Part shown: one piece after another, positions 6,470 to 14,028 of the stretch
How positions within the stretch are numbered: position 1 is the first letter of the stretch
Layout of the letters: each line of letters begins with the position of its first letter
IMG/VR virus record: IMGVR_UViG_3300038301_000356
Coordinates: 1-51,900 of that record
DNA from: a virus
Length of the DNA: 51,900 bases
Strand: one strand, 5' to 3'
The notes under the pieces: generated by a model
Database searches by the model: none
What the model was told of the DNA's origin: nothing
The model's input: only the letters and a program-made list of their open reading frames with translations
Translations under genes and position numbers: made by a program

Positions 6470-6545
6470 AAAGTCAAGGCGCCGGCGTAAGGTCGGCTCT
6501 AAGAAGCGTTCCAACCGTCGCAAGGCACGCGGCAAGAAGAAGTAG
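6447..6545 (+). CDS. 32-residue very basic microprotein
   Basis: ATG 6447 to TAG 6543-6545. The sequence begins MSYKAKHKKSRRRRKVGSKK and ends GKKK; 19 of 32 residues are Lys or Arg (11 Lys, 8 Arg), with one His and no acidic residue. An AGAGG at 6433-6437 could serve as ribosome-binding site. Such composition would bind nucleic acid or RNA-rich complexes; small ribosome-associated or protamine-like roles are possible, but no family is recognised. It lies between a consensus promoter and the thioredoxin gene (7-base gap). Confidence 0.6.
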   Translation: MSYKAKHKKSRRRRKVGSKKRSNRRKARGKKK

Positions 6546-6552
6546 GAGAATT

Positions 6553-7050
6553 ATGAAGAAGTTTCTATTATCATTTTTGTTGTTTGCAATGCCATTAGCG
6601 GCTCACGGCACCAACCCTCTTGCTACCGACTTCTCTTTGAGAGATATCAATGGCACCCTATATAGGTTGTCAGAGCACCGTGGCGAGATCATAGTACTAA
6701 ACTTTTGGGCTACGTGGTGCGGACCATGTGCCACTGAACTTCCACACCTTAATGCTATTGATAAAACATACGCCGATAGGGGCGTGGAAGTAGTTGCTAT
6801 AAGTATTGACGCGGCAAGAGCAAGTTCTAAAGCGAAGGCTTATGTAAAGGCGCGCAAATATGAGTTCACGACCTTATTGGATAAGGACACCAGTGTGGTT
6901 GCACAGTATAATCCATCGAAAGCCATCCCATACACTGTTATCATTGATCGGCAAGGACGCATTGTTCACATTCATACTGGCTATATCGCCGGCGAGGAAG
7001 CTATTTATATTAGTCTGATCGAGGAGATGCTGGAAAATGAAAGTCGGTGA
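6553..7050 (+). CDS. Secreted TlpA/ResA-like thioredoxin
   Basis: 165 residues. A clear signal peptide (MKKFLLSFLLFAMPLAAHG, cleavage near 19) is followed by a thioredoxin-fold domain with FWATWCGPC (active-site Cys56 and Cys59) and cis-Pro in KAIPYTVIID. Family members reduce or exchange disulfides in the periplasm, for example in cytochrome c maturation. RBS AGGAG lies just before the ATG. In a phage genome an exported reductant could remodel host envelope proteins or assist folding of exported phage proteins; this is inferred. It overlaps the next gene by 14 bases. Confidence 0.88.
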   Translation: MKKFLLSFLLFAMPLAAHGTNPLATDFSLRDINGTLYRLSEHRGEIIVLNFWATWCGPCATELPHLNAIDKTYADRGVEVVAISIDAARASSKAKAYVKARKYEFTTLLDKDTSVVAQYNPSKAIPYTVIIDRQGRIVHIHTGYIAGEEAIYISLIEEMLENESR

Positions 7051-7228
7051 TCTGGTTGTTCATCTATACGATGAGGAACGTGACATAACAGCTATCGGTG
7101 TCGTTCTTGAAACATTAGAACAGGCAACTCCGCCCCATGTCGATGTGAAGGTACTATGGTCAACAGAAACAAATCCGATTGGCTGGTGGAGATCAACACA
7201 ATTGAGGGTAATAAGTCCGGTTAGCTGA
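7037..7228 (+). CDS. Small SH3-like hypothetical protein
   Basis: 63 residues, MKVGDLVVHLYDEE...GIGVVLE...VKVLWS...WWRSTQLRVI. This five-strand pattern, with Gly-x-Val and a late Trp, is common in small phage proteins and suggests an SH3-like barrel; function unknown. A distantly similar pattern occurs at 13765-14028. It overlaps the end of the thioredoxin gene. Confidence 0.65.
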   Translation: MKVGDLVVHLYDEERDITAIGVVLETLEQATPPHVDVKVLWSTETNPIGWWRSTQLRVISPVS

Positions 7229-7240
7229 CTATTTATAACG

Positions 7241-7250
7241 CACATTTGTG
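7241..7250. promoter_or_regulatory. CACATTTGTG motif, possible operator
   Basis: A 10-base near-palindrome in the 43-base gap between two genes. Its exact reverse complement (CACAAATGTG) sits inside the promoter spacer at 8953-8962, and a one-base-longer variant lies in the spacer at 3752-3762. No convincing -35/-10 pair is seen around this copy. Confidence 0.3.
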
Positions 7251-7271
7251 ACCCATGGGAGGTTGTTATGA

Positions 7272-7541
7272 ATGAGATTTATAGGAAAAGTAGAATATTT
7301 GACTCCAAAAATTTTAAAACAACGTCCGCAGAAGTTATCATACTATAGAGTAACAGTCGTTACTGATGATGGCACTGTGGAAAACTTGGCATTAACACCG
7401 ATAGAGTATAAGAAAGCACAGAAACGAGCAGGGAAAGGCGTAATGTATATAAAGCCTTCATTATTTATGAGGATATATGCAGCATTTGCAGCTATTTTTG
7501 GTACAAGCTATGGTAAAATACCAAAAAAACGAAGAAGGTGA
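7272..7541 (+). CDS. Basic hypothetical protein, possible membrane contact
   Basis: 89 residues. The N-terminal half looks like a small beta domain (YRVTVVTDDGTVENLAL), and the C-terminal half holds a hydrophobic stretch (FMRIYAAFAAIFG) ending in KKRRR. GGAGG at 7258-7262 favours ATG 7272; ATG 7268 is out of frame. Function unknown. A single amphipathic or membrane helix is possible. Confidence 0.6.
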   Translation: MRFIGKVEYLTPKILKQRPQKLSYYRVTVVTDDGTVENLALTPIEYKKAQKRAGKGVMYIKPSLFMRIYAAFAAIFGTSYGKIPKKRRR

Positions 7542-7550
7542 TAATTATGT

Positions 7551-8933
7551 ATGAGACAACAACAGAAAGGCAGTATGACCGCTAAAAAGATTCAAGTACT
7601 AGATACCAGCGTACTTCTAACAGACGCTAACGCTCTTCTCTCTTATGGTAATAACGATATCGTTTTGCCCCTGAAGGTATTGGAAGAGATTGACAAGCAT
7701 AAGAAACGTCAAGACACAGTAGGCGCTAACGCTCGTCGCGTCATCCGAATGTTGGATGGGCTACGAGAAAAGAAGAGCTTGCTGGAGGGCGTACGCCTCG
7801 GACGGGGCAAAGGCTTGTTACATGTTCGTGGATATTCATCAACGAACATAGGCATTCTACCGCAAGACCTAGACCCCACTGTACCAGACCATATCATTAT
7901 TGCATGTGCCATGGCTGAGCAACAAAAAAATCCCAAGCGACAGGTTGTGCTGGTCTCAAACGATATTAACATGAGAGTCATTAGCGATTCTGTTGGTTTG
8001 CGCTGCGCAGGCTACAAATCTGTTAATAACGTTGTCGAAGATCGCGACAAACTTTATTCTGGATTTGCAGAACACTTGGTCGATGAAGAAATGATTGATC
8101 GTTTTTATGATGGCGATGAGATCATATTGGATCAAGAAGAAAAGAAGCTCAAGTTTATGGCAAACCAATATGTTATGTTGGTATCCAGCGCGAATGAAAA
8201 GAAGACTGCTTTGTGCAAGTATGTAAACGAACTGACACCGATTAAGCCAGTCGTACGTTACAAAAACGGAGTCTGGGGGGTCAACGCCCGAAACAAAGAA
8301 CAGGCATTCGCTCTTGACATGTTGATGAATCCGGATATCCCTATCATTACATTGGTCGGTAAGGCTGGTTCAGGGAAGACTCTGTGTGCTATCGCCGCAG
8401 GTATCGAACAGACAATCGGAATGGACGGAGCAGGCGCTGGACGCCGGGAAAACCCATATAAGAAGCTGATTGTCTCTCGCCCCGTACAGCCTCTCGGGAA
8501 AGACATTGGATTCCTCCCGGGTTCTTTGGAAGAGAAGATGACTCCATGGCTTGCTCCCATTCAGGACAACTTACAGTTTCTGATGGGCAATGACAAACTT
8601 ACTCTTGAGACATACATTGAAAGTGGCAAGATTGAGATTGAAGCATTAACCTATATCCGTGGACGCTCGATTGCAAACGCATTCATTATTATTGATGAGG
8701 CGCAGAACTTGTCGGTTCACGAACTCAAGACAATCATTACCCGCGTCGGTGACAACACTAAGATTGTCCTAACTGGCGATATCGAGCAAATCGATAATAT
8801 GCATATTGACGAGACAACGAATGGCTTGGCATATGCAGTAGAAAAGTTTAAGTCCCATGCGATTGCAGGGCATATTACGCTCACAAAGGGCGAACGATCA
8901 AGAGTAGCGACACTCGCTGCAAAGATTTTATAA
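7551..8933 (+). CDS. phoH: PIN-PhoH (PhoH2-type) protein
   Basis: 460 residues. The N-terminal PIN nuclease domain starts at IQVLDTSVLL (Asp18) and has further acidic positions. The C-terminal PhoH ATPase has Walker A GKAGSGKT (270-277) and Walker B IIIDEAQ (Asp382-Glu383), plus LTGDIEQID. PhoH2 proteins are described as RNA helicase-RNases in bacteria; phoH-type genes are very common in marine phages. ATG 7575 would give the usual short N-terminus (MTAKKIQVLD), so the first eight residues may not be translated. An exact-consensus promoter follows the stop by a few bases. Confidence 0.92.
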   Translation: MRQQQKGSMTAKKIQVLDTSVLLTDANALLSYGNNDIVLPLKVLEEIDKHKKRQDTVGANARRVIRMLDGLREKKSLLEGVRLGRGKGLLHVRGYSSTNIGILPQDLDPTVPDHIIIACAMAEQQKNPKRQVVLVSNDINMRVISDSVGLRCAGYKSVNNVVEDRDKLYSGFAEHLVDEEMIDRFYDGDEIILDQEEKKLKFMANQYVMLVSSANEKKTALCKYVNELTPIKPVVRYKNGVWGVNARNKEQAFALDMLMNPDIPIITLVGKAGSGKTLCAIAAGIEQTIGMDGAGAGRRENPYKKLIVSRPVQPLGKDIGFLPGSLEEKMTPWLAPIQDNLQFLMGNDKLTLETYIESGKIEIEALTYIRGRSIANAFIIIDEAQNLSVHELKTIITRVGDNTKIVLTGDIEQIDNMHIDETTNGLAYAVEKFKSHAIAGHITLTKGERSRVATLAAKIL

Positions 8934-8941
8934 AAAAACAG

Positions 8942-8970
8942 TTGACAAACCACACAAATGTGGTTATAAT
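8942..8970 (+). promoter_or_regulatory. Consensus promoter with inverted repeat in spacer
   Basis: TTGACA (8942-8947), 17-base spacer, TATAAT (8965-8970). The spacer is almost wholly a perfect 7-bp inverted repeat, AACCACA-caaa-TGTGGTT (8948-8965), whose last T is also the first base of the -10 box. A dimeric regulator bound there would block RNA polymerase. Transcription should begin near 8977, ahead of an AGGAG at 8981-8985 and ATG 8995. Confidence 0.85.
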
Positions 8971-8994
8971 ATAGATGTTTAGGAGAAAAGCAAA

Positions 8995-9372
8995 ATGGCT
9001 GAAATCAAATGGCTAACAAATGGAATGGTAGATACGGGGGATGCGCAAGCAGAACTTCCACCGGATGCACTCGCGCCGAGTCCGGAAATGACAGCGACGG
9101 TTGAAAAGGTTAATCCGATGAAGGAGTGGCTTGTGGGTTATGTCGGTGACATTCTTAACCCCACAGACGGCAACGTTACAACAGAAATGATTATTCATGC
9201 AATGAGTATTGAGTTTCCAGAGTTTCTTTTGGCGTTAGCAGAAGAGAACTGGATGCGCGGATATGCTCAAGCACTTCATGATGCAGAGAAAGGATTGGAC
9301 TTGATAAACTCGGGTGAGATTGAAATCTCTCCCGGGGCAACCACAACAGAAAATGACGACAAAGTACCCTGA
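8995..9372 (+). CDS. Acidic hypothetical protein
   Basis: 125 residues, rich in Glu and Asp, Pro-containing N-terminal region, a central helical part (WLVGYVGDILNP...MIIHAMSIEFPEFLLALAEENWMRGY) and a disordered-looking C-terminus. No recognised motif. It is the first gene behind the promoter at 8942-8970 with a good AGGAG site, so expression is probably high and early. It overlaps the next gene by 20 bases. Confidence 0.75.
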   Translation: MAEIKWLTNGMVDTGDAQAELPPDALAPSPEMTATVEKVNPMKEWLVGYVGDILNPTDGNVTTEMIIHAMSIEFPEFLLALAEENWMRGYAQALHDAEKGLDLINSGEIEISPGATTTENDDKVP

Positions 9373-10126
9373 TGGTCTGCGTGAATATATAAAGCTTTCT
9401 AGTTCTTCTTCGTTTCTAAACGAAACCAAGGCTGCACAGACTAAACTGCATAATCATATTGACGTATACATTAAAGACTCTCTACCAAAGGGTTTTGATA
9501 TTGAGGGCGTATTGACAAAGATTGAGCAAGTCCTCCCAGCATCGTTGATGCAGGATATTGATGCGGTCATTATTGGCGAGTTTCAAATGCTTAAAGCTAG
9601 AGATTTAGACGCAGTATATGAAGACGGTGCCATTTACTTGACAAACGACCAAAAAAGCGAAGAAGATATGTTTGATGATGTAGTTCATGAGGTCGCTCAT
9701 GCGGTTGAGAAGAACTTCGGAATGGAAATCTTTGGAGATGGTCTGGTAGAAACAGAATTCATCAATAAGCGCCGCGTACTGTACAGCACTCTGAACGCAC
9801 ACGGCATTAAAAATCTATCTATGTATGACTACATCAACCCGGATTATGATAAAAAGTTCGATAAGTTCTTGTATAAAACTGTAGGATATGATAAACTAAG
9901 ACATCTGGTTACGGGCTTGTATCTGTCGCCATATGCCGCAACCTCTTTATCTGAATATTGGGCAAATGGGTTTGAGGCGATTTTTTCGGGTGAAGATCCG
10001 AAATATATTAAAAAAACATGTCCCGCTCTCCATAGTAAAATCATGGAGATCATACAAGCAGGTCAATTCCAACCTGAGGACGAAATGGAAGAAGAAGAAC
10101 AAGGATGGATTAACGATGGCTACTAA
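9353..10126 (+). CDS. Zincin metalloprotease, HEVAH type
   Basis: 257 residues from ATG 9353, where MTTKYPD begins within the end of the upstream gene; the longer start at 9314 adds a residue run coded in that gene's other frame and is not favoured. HEVAHAVE (112-119) supplies two His zinc ligands and the catalytic Glu113. SEYWANGF has Glu201 as a likely third ligand, as in lethal-factor/ImmA-like gluzincins. The spacing and the SEY-x-A helix point to that clan. The C-terminal tail is very acidic. Its target, and whether it is virion-borne, are unknown. Confidence 0.65.
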   Translation: MTTKYPDGLREYIKLSSSSSFLNETKAAQTKLHNHIDVYIKDSLPKGFDIEGVLTKIEQVLPASLMQDIDAVIIGEFQMLKARDLDAVYEDGAIYLTNDQKSEEDMFDDVVHEVAHAVEKNFGMEIFGDGLVETEFINKRRVLYSTLNAHGIKNLSMYDYINPDYDKKFDKFLYKTVGYDKLRHLVTGLYLSPYAATSLSEYWANGFEAIFSGEDPKYIKKTCPALHSKIMEIIQAGQFQPEDEMEEEEQGWINDGY

Positions 10127-10448
10127 CTATGCCTATGATATTAAAGTGAGTAAAGACAAGCAGCACATTACGCTTGCAGTGGAACTACCCAAACGAGTAA
10201 AGGCTCGCGACCCCATTTTAGAAATGGATGACCAAGCAGCGATCAACATCATTAGAGATAATGGTTTTGGTACATATGAACTGGTTAAGGGTGGCACCCG
10301 GCTGACAAACTGGGTTTCCCGCGAAGGGAAGGGCGGTAACAGCACTGGCGAATGGCTCTTTGAGGCACCTGCCAAGAGCACTGCTAAGAAGACTACTGCT
10401 AAGAAGACTGCTACTAAGAAAGCAACCCCAAAAACAACTGATAGCTGA
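10116..10448 (+). CDS. Protein with histone H1-like Lys/Thr/Ala tail
   Basis: 110 residues. A compact N-terminal domain of about 85 residues (MATNYAYDIKVSKDKQHITL..., ending GEWLFEAPA) is followed by a tail made of AKKT-type repeats (STAKKTTAKKTATKKATP). Such tails occur in bacterial histone-like proteins and bind nucleic acids non-specifically. The start at 10116 overlaps the upstream stop by 11 bases; upstream in-frame sequence from 9933 is in another gene's territory. Function is unknown, DNA binding is inferred. Confidence 0.7.
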   Translation: MATNYAYDIKVSKDKQHITLAVELPKRVKARDPILEMDDQAAINIIRDNGFGTYELVKGGTRLTNWVSREGKGGNSTGEWLFEAPAKSTAKKTTAKKTATKKATPKTTDS

Positions 10449-10455
10449 GGTTATC

Positions 10456-11214
10456 ATGAGTCACATTTCGTACTCTGAACTAAAAAATTGGAATACCTGC
10501 GCCTTTTATCACAAGCTTGTCCATATCGACAAGCTAAAGGGCTTTAAGGGTAATGAGTTTACTGCATTTGGAACTGCTATTCACACTATCTGTGAGAAGA
10601 AGCTGCTTCAGGAGGCTGTAAGCGATGAACTATTTATAGAAGAACTCAAGAAGAACATTGCAAGTCTTGACGATGATATTAAAGTCGATAAGAAACTTGT
10701 TGTTAACATGGCAAGTCAAGGGAAGCAAATCATTCCCGAGATCGACGATGCCTTGGGAGACTACTTTGAAGAGTACGAGGTTGTTTCTACCGAGGAGCAG
10801 CTAATGGAGCCTATCGACGGCTACGACCTTAACTTCAAGGGGTTCATCGATGCGGTACTTAAGACCAGCGATGGCAAGTATCACATCATGGATTGGAAGT
10901 CATGTTCGTGGGGTTGGAATGCCCAACGCCGAAGCGAGCCCATGACCACATATCAGTTGACTTTGTACAAGCACTTCTATGCGATTAAGCACGGGATTGA
11001 CCCAAAGTTAATTGAGACTCACTTTGCGCTTCTTAAGCGAACCGCTAAGAAGAACAGGGTTGAGATTTTTAGAGTTACGAGCGGTCCTAAGAAGACCGAA
11101 AATGCATTGGGGCTATTGCACCGAGCATTAGAAAATATTATCAAGGGCAACTACATCAAGAATCGCTTGTCGTGTCAACGGTGTGCATTCTATAAAACTG
11201 CAGATTGTCCGTAA
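10456..11214 (+). CDS. PD-(D/E)XK nuclease, Cas4/RecB-like
   Basis: 252 residues. Motifs in order: GTAIHTICE (His43), GFIDAVL (Asp132), then IMDWKS (Asp146, Lys148) and a QLTLYKHF helix, the RecB/Cas4-type exonuclease core. Cys15 plus Cys240, Cys243 and Cys251 near the C-terminus fit the one-plus-three cysteine pattern of 4Fe-4S Cas4/AddB-type enzymes, though the last spacing (CX2CX7C) is slightly wide. RBS GAGG precedes ATG 10456. Phage Cas4-like proteins may act in recombination or DNA end processing. No CRISPR array or cas1/cas2 is nearby. Confidence 0.8.
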   Translation: MSHISYSELKNWNTCAFYHKLVHIDKLKGFKGNEFTAFGTAIHTICEKKLLQEAVSDELFIEELKKNIASLDDDIKVDKKLVVNMASQGKQIIPEIDDALGDYFEEYEVVSTEEQLMEPIDGYDLNFKGFIDAVLKTSDGKYHIMDWKSCSWGWNAQRRSEPMTTYQLTLYKHFYAIKHGIDPKLIETHFALLKRTAKKNRVEIFRVTSGPKKTENALGLLHRALENIIKGNYIKNRLSCQRCAFYKTADCP

Positions 11215-11229
11215 AAGGAAAAAAACTAA

Positions 11230-12504
11230 GTGAGAAAAATCAAAGTATTAACAATCTCTGATCACCCTTTATCACCTTCGGGTGTAGGGACTCAGACCAA
11301 ATATATGATTGAAGCGCTGCTCCAGTCTGGCAAATTTGAAGTTGTCAGTTTGGGCGGCGCTATCAAGCATCCGGATCACAAGCCGCAGAAGACAGAACAG
11401 TATGGAGACTTGTGGAAGATCTATCCAGTGGATGGTTACGGCACTGCAGACGCAGTGCGTTCTATTCTTCGGACAGAGCGCCCAGATATACTCTGGTTTA
11501 TGACCGATCCACGCTTCTTCCCGTGGCTTTGGATTATTGAGCAGGAAGTCCGACCGCTGGTCCCTATGATTTATTATCATGTTTGGGACAACAAGCCGTA
11601 CCCCATGTTCAATAAGCGATTCTATGATTCAAACGATAAGGTTGTAACCATCTCTAAGGTTACAGATGAAATCGTACGCAATGTGTCGCCCGATGTAGAT
11701 ACCGAGTATCTTCCTCACGCTGTTGACGGGTCAATCTTTGCTCCAATGTCGCAAGACAGCCTGAAGGAATTCCGGAATGGGTTTTATAACATCCCTGAGG
11801 GCGAGGATGACAACAAGGTTACGTTCTTCTGGAATAATCGTAATGCCCGCCGTAAGCAGAGTGGTAGTCTTATCTGGTGGTTCAAGGAATTCCTAGATGA
11901 TGTTGGGCACGATAAGGCTCGATTGGTTATGCACACAGACCCCCACGACCAACACGGTCAAGACTTGGTAGCAATCATGAACCAAACTGGTATGGTTGAC
12001 GGACAGGTGCTGCTTTCCACACAGAAGATCTCACCGGATCGTTTAGCTATGATGTATAACGCTGCTGATTGCACGGTTAACATTAGTGACGCAGAAGGCT
12101 TTGGCTTGGCAACACTGGAATCACTTTCTTGTGGTACTCCTATCATTGTCACCATGACCGGCGGCTTGCAGGAGCAGGTTACAGACGGGACAAACTGGTT
12201 TGGCATCGGGCTTGAGCCCTCTTCAAAGGCAGTTATTGGCTCCCAAGACGTACCTTATATCTACGAAGACAGGATTGGTTCTCAGCAGCTTGTTTCGGCT
12301 CTTAAGAAGGTATATGAGATGTCTTCGGCAGACCGCTCCAAGTTGGGGCTAGCCGGTCGAGAGCACACGCTCAATAACTATAACTTTCAGGTATATACTG
12401 ACCGCTGGGTTAGCCTGTTAGAAGAAGCATATGAACACTATGGTTCTTGGAACCACCCAGACGGTCGCAAAAACTATAAAGGATGGGAGCATACAGAGCT
12501 ATGA
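11230..12504 (+). CDS. GT-B glycosyltransferase (GT4-like)
   Basis: 424 residues from GTG 11230. The N-terminal SDHPLSPSGVGTQTKYM is the Gly-rich acceptor-side loop of GT-B enzymes. The C-terminal half has ISDAEGFGLATLESLSCGTPIIV, the E-x7-E donor-site motif of GT4. It starts the sugar block. No membrane segment. It probably uses a nucleotide sugar to extend a glycan; donor unknown. The stop overlaps the next start by 4 bases. Confidence 0.85.
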   Translation: MRKIKVLTISDHPLSPSGVGTQTKYMIEALLQSGKFEVVSLGGAIKHPDHKPQKTEQYGDLWKIYPVDGYGTADAVRSILRTERPDILWFMTDPRFFPWLWIIEQEVRPLVPMIYYHVWDNKPYPMFNKRFYDSNDKVVTISKVTDEIVRNVSPDVDTEYLPHAVDGSIFAPMSQDSLKEFRNGFYNIPEGEDDNKVTFFWNNRNARRKQSGSLIWWFKEFLDDVGHDKARLVMHTDPHDQHGQDLVAIMNQTGMVDGQVLLSTQKISPDRLAMMYNAADCTVNISDAEGFGLATLESLSCGTPIIVTMTGGLQEQVTDGTNWFGIGLEPSSKAVIGSQDVPYIYEDRIGSQQLVSALKKVYEMSSADRSKLGLAGREHTLNNYNFQVYTDRWVSLLEEAYEHYGSWNHPDGRKNYKGWEHTEL

Positions 12505-13781
12505 GTGATAACAGACCAAAGGTGATAGTCGTTGGACCGGCATTAACATTGTCCGGATACGGAGAGCAAACTCGATTTGCTTTACGCTCTCTGCGATCAC
12601 AAGAAGACCAATACGATATCTACTTGAATACTACTAGCTGGGGTCAGACCGGCTGGATTCATGAAGACAACGAAGAGCGAGAATGGCTGGACAATATTCT
12701 GCATAAGACGGTACAGCACAACCAACAAAACGGAGAGTATGATATATCTTTGCAGGTAACCATTCCCAATGAGTGGCAGAAGATCGCACCGGTCAATGTC
12801 GGGTACACCGCTGGGATTGAAACAACCCGGGTCGCCCCTCAATGGATCGAGAAGTCCCGAGATATGGACCGCATTATTGTGGTCTCAAACCATGCCAAGG
12901 AAGTATACGAAGGTACGGAATACACAATCATGGATCGCCAGACCAATGAAAAGATTGGTGTCGCTAGCGTTCAAGTCCCAGTCACTGCTGTCAACTATCC
13001 GGTTAAGAGTTTTGAATCAGTTGATCTCGGACTGGAGTTCAGCACAGATTTTAACCTTCTGTGCGTAGCCCAGTGGGGTCCGCGCAAGAATGTACCTAAT
13101 ATGATGAAATGGTTCATCGAAGAGTTTAATGACAACGAGGATGCTGGGCTGGTGCTTAAGGTCTTCCATATGAATGCCTCCAACATGGACCGCGACTTTG
13201 TTAAGAAGCAATTGGCTGAAGCGCTGAGTCAGTTCCCGAATAGGAAGTGCAAGATTCACTTGGTTCATGGTCACATGTCTGAGGCAGAAATGCATACTCT
13301 ATATCGACACCCTCAGATCAATGCCCTCGTCACTTTGACACACGGAGAGGGTTTCGGGCTTCCGCTATTTGAGGCAGCATACGAAGGTCTTCCAGTTATC
13401 GCTCCTGCGTGGAGTGGGCAGATGGACTTTTTGTTTGCCCCCAGCAACAGCAAGAAAAGCGACAAGCTTCGACCTCACTTTCTTAAGGTGGAACACACCA
13501 TGGTTGACATTCCCGACGATGTAGTGTGGGAAGGGGTATTGGTGAAAGGTTCACAGTGGTGTGAGCCAACGGAAGACAGCGCGAAGAAGCAAATGCGGGC
13601 ACTGTATAAAGACTCCTCCCGTTATAAGGGACAGGCAACTCGACTCAAGAAGCACCTACTTGCCAACTTTACTGCTGAACAAAAGTATGCAGAGTTTTGC
13701 GAGGCATTCGCCGGCGATCAGAAGTTAGACATCGATGCATGGCTTACTGAGTTGGAGGCTGGCGTTGAAGAGCACGAATAA
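12501..13781 (+). CDS. GT-B glycosyltransferase (GT4-like)
   Basis: 426 residues from ATG 12501, coupled to the upstream stop (ATGA). The N-terminal VVGPALTLSGYGEQTRF and the C-terminal THGEGFGLPLFEAAYEGLPVIAP place it in the same fold as the previous gene, with the E-x7-E pair. The two share the overall plan but not close sequence. The last 17 bases are shared with the next small gene. Confidence 0.83.
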   Translation: MSDNRPKVIVVGPALTLSGYGEQTRFALRSLRSQEDQYDIYLNTTSWGQTGWIHEDNEEREWLDNILHKTVQHNQQNGEYDISLQVTIPNEWQKIAPVNVGYTAGIETTRVAPQWIEKSRDMDRIIVVSNHAKEVYEGTEYTIMDRQTNEKIGVASVQVPVTAVNYPVKSFESVDLGLEFSTDFNLLCVAQWGPRKNVPNMMKWFIEEFNDNEDAGLVLKVFHMNASNMDRDFVKKQLAEALSQFPNRKCKIHLVHGHMSEAEMHTLYRHPQINALVTLTHGEGFGLPLFEAAYEGLPVIAPAWSGQMDFLFAPSNSKKSDKLRPHFLKVEHTMVDIPDDVVWEGVLVKGSQWCEPTEDSAKKQMRALYKDSSRYKGQATRLKKHLLANFTAEQKYAEFCEAFAGDQKLDIDAWLTELEAGVEEHE

Positions 13782-14028
13782 ATACGAAGTTGGACAGTTT
13801 GTCCGATGGTACGAAGCATATGCAGAAGGTATCATGGGTCGCGATGCCGGCTTCGGCGTTGTAACTGAAGTTCGTCAGCATCACGTTTATTCCGACCATA
13901 TAACTTATGGCGTCCTGCGAAACAAGCATGGCGATGTTATGTGGTTTGAAGAAGGGCATGTAGAGGACAAAGAAGATTTTAAGGAAAGAATGAATGAGCA
14001 GAAAGCCAACAATAGCATTTGTAGCTGA
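13765..14028 (+). CDS. Small hypothetical protein, TTG start
   Basis: 87 residues. No ATG is suitably placed; TTG 13765 follows a perfect GGAGG at 13754-13758 with a 6-base spacer, so TTG decides the start. The sequence has a KYEVGQFVRWYEAY start, a central beta part (GFGVVTEVRQHHVYSDHITYGV) and a helical, charged C-terminus. It resembles small SH3-like phage proteins such as that at 7037 only in pattern. It overlaps genes on both sides. Confidence 0.6.
   Translation: MKSTNKYEVGQFVRWYEAYAEGIMGRDAGFGVVTEVRQHHVYSDHITYGVLRNKHGDVMWFEEGHVEDKEDFKERMNEQKANNSICS

Noticed and set aside
7228-7242. TATAAATA (T4 late promoter box) on the - strand
   Set aside because: No gene is on that strand; TATTTATA occurs elsewhere in coding sequence by Ile/Tyr codons. 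No convincing + strand TATAAATA with a proper leader was seen.
7547-7585. 12-codon ORF (ATG 7547) ahead of PhoH
   Set aside because: Too short, in another frame overlapping the PhoH start, no conservation that can be shown from the sequence.
10456-11214. CRISPR link of the Cas4-like nuclease
   Set aside because: No direct-repeat array and no cas1/cas2-like gene in the window; stand-alone Cas4-like nucleases are common in phages.
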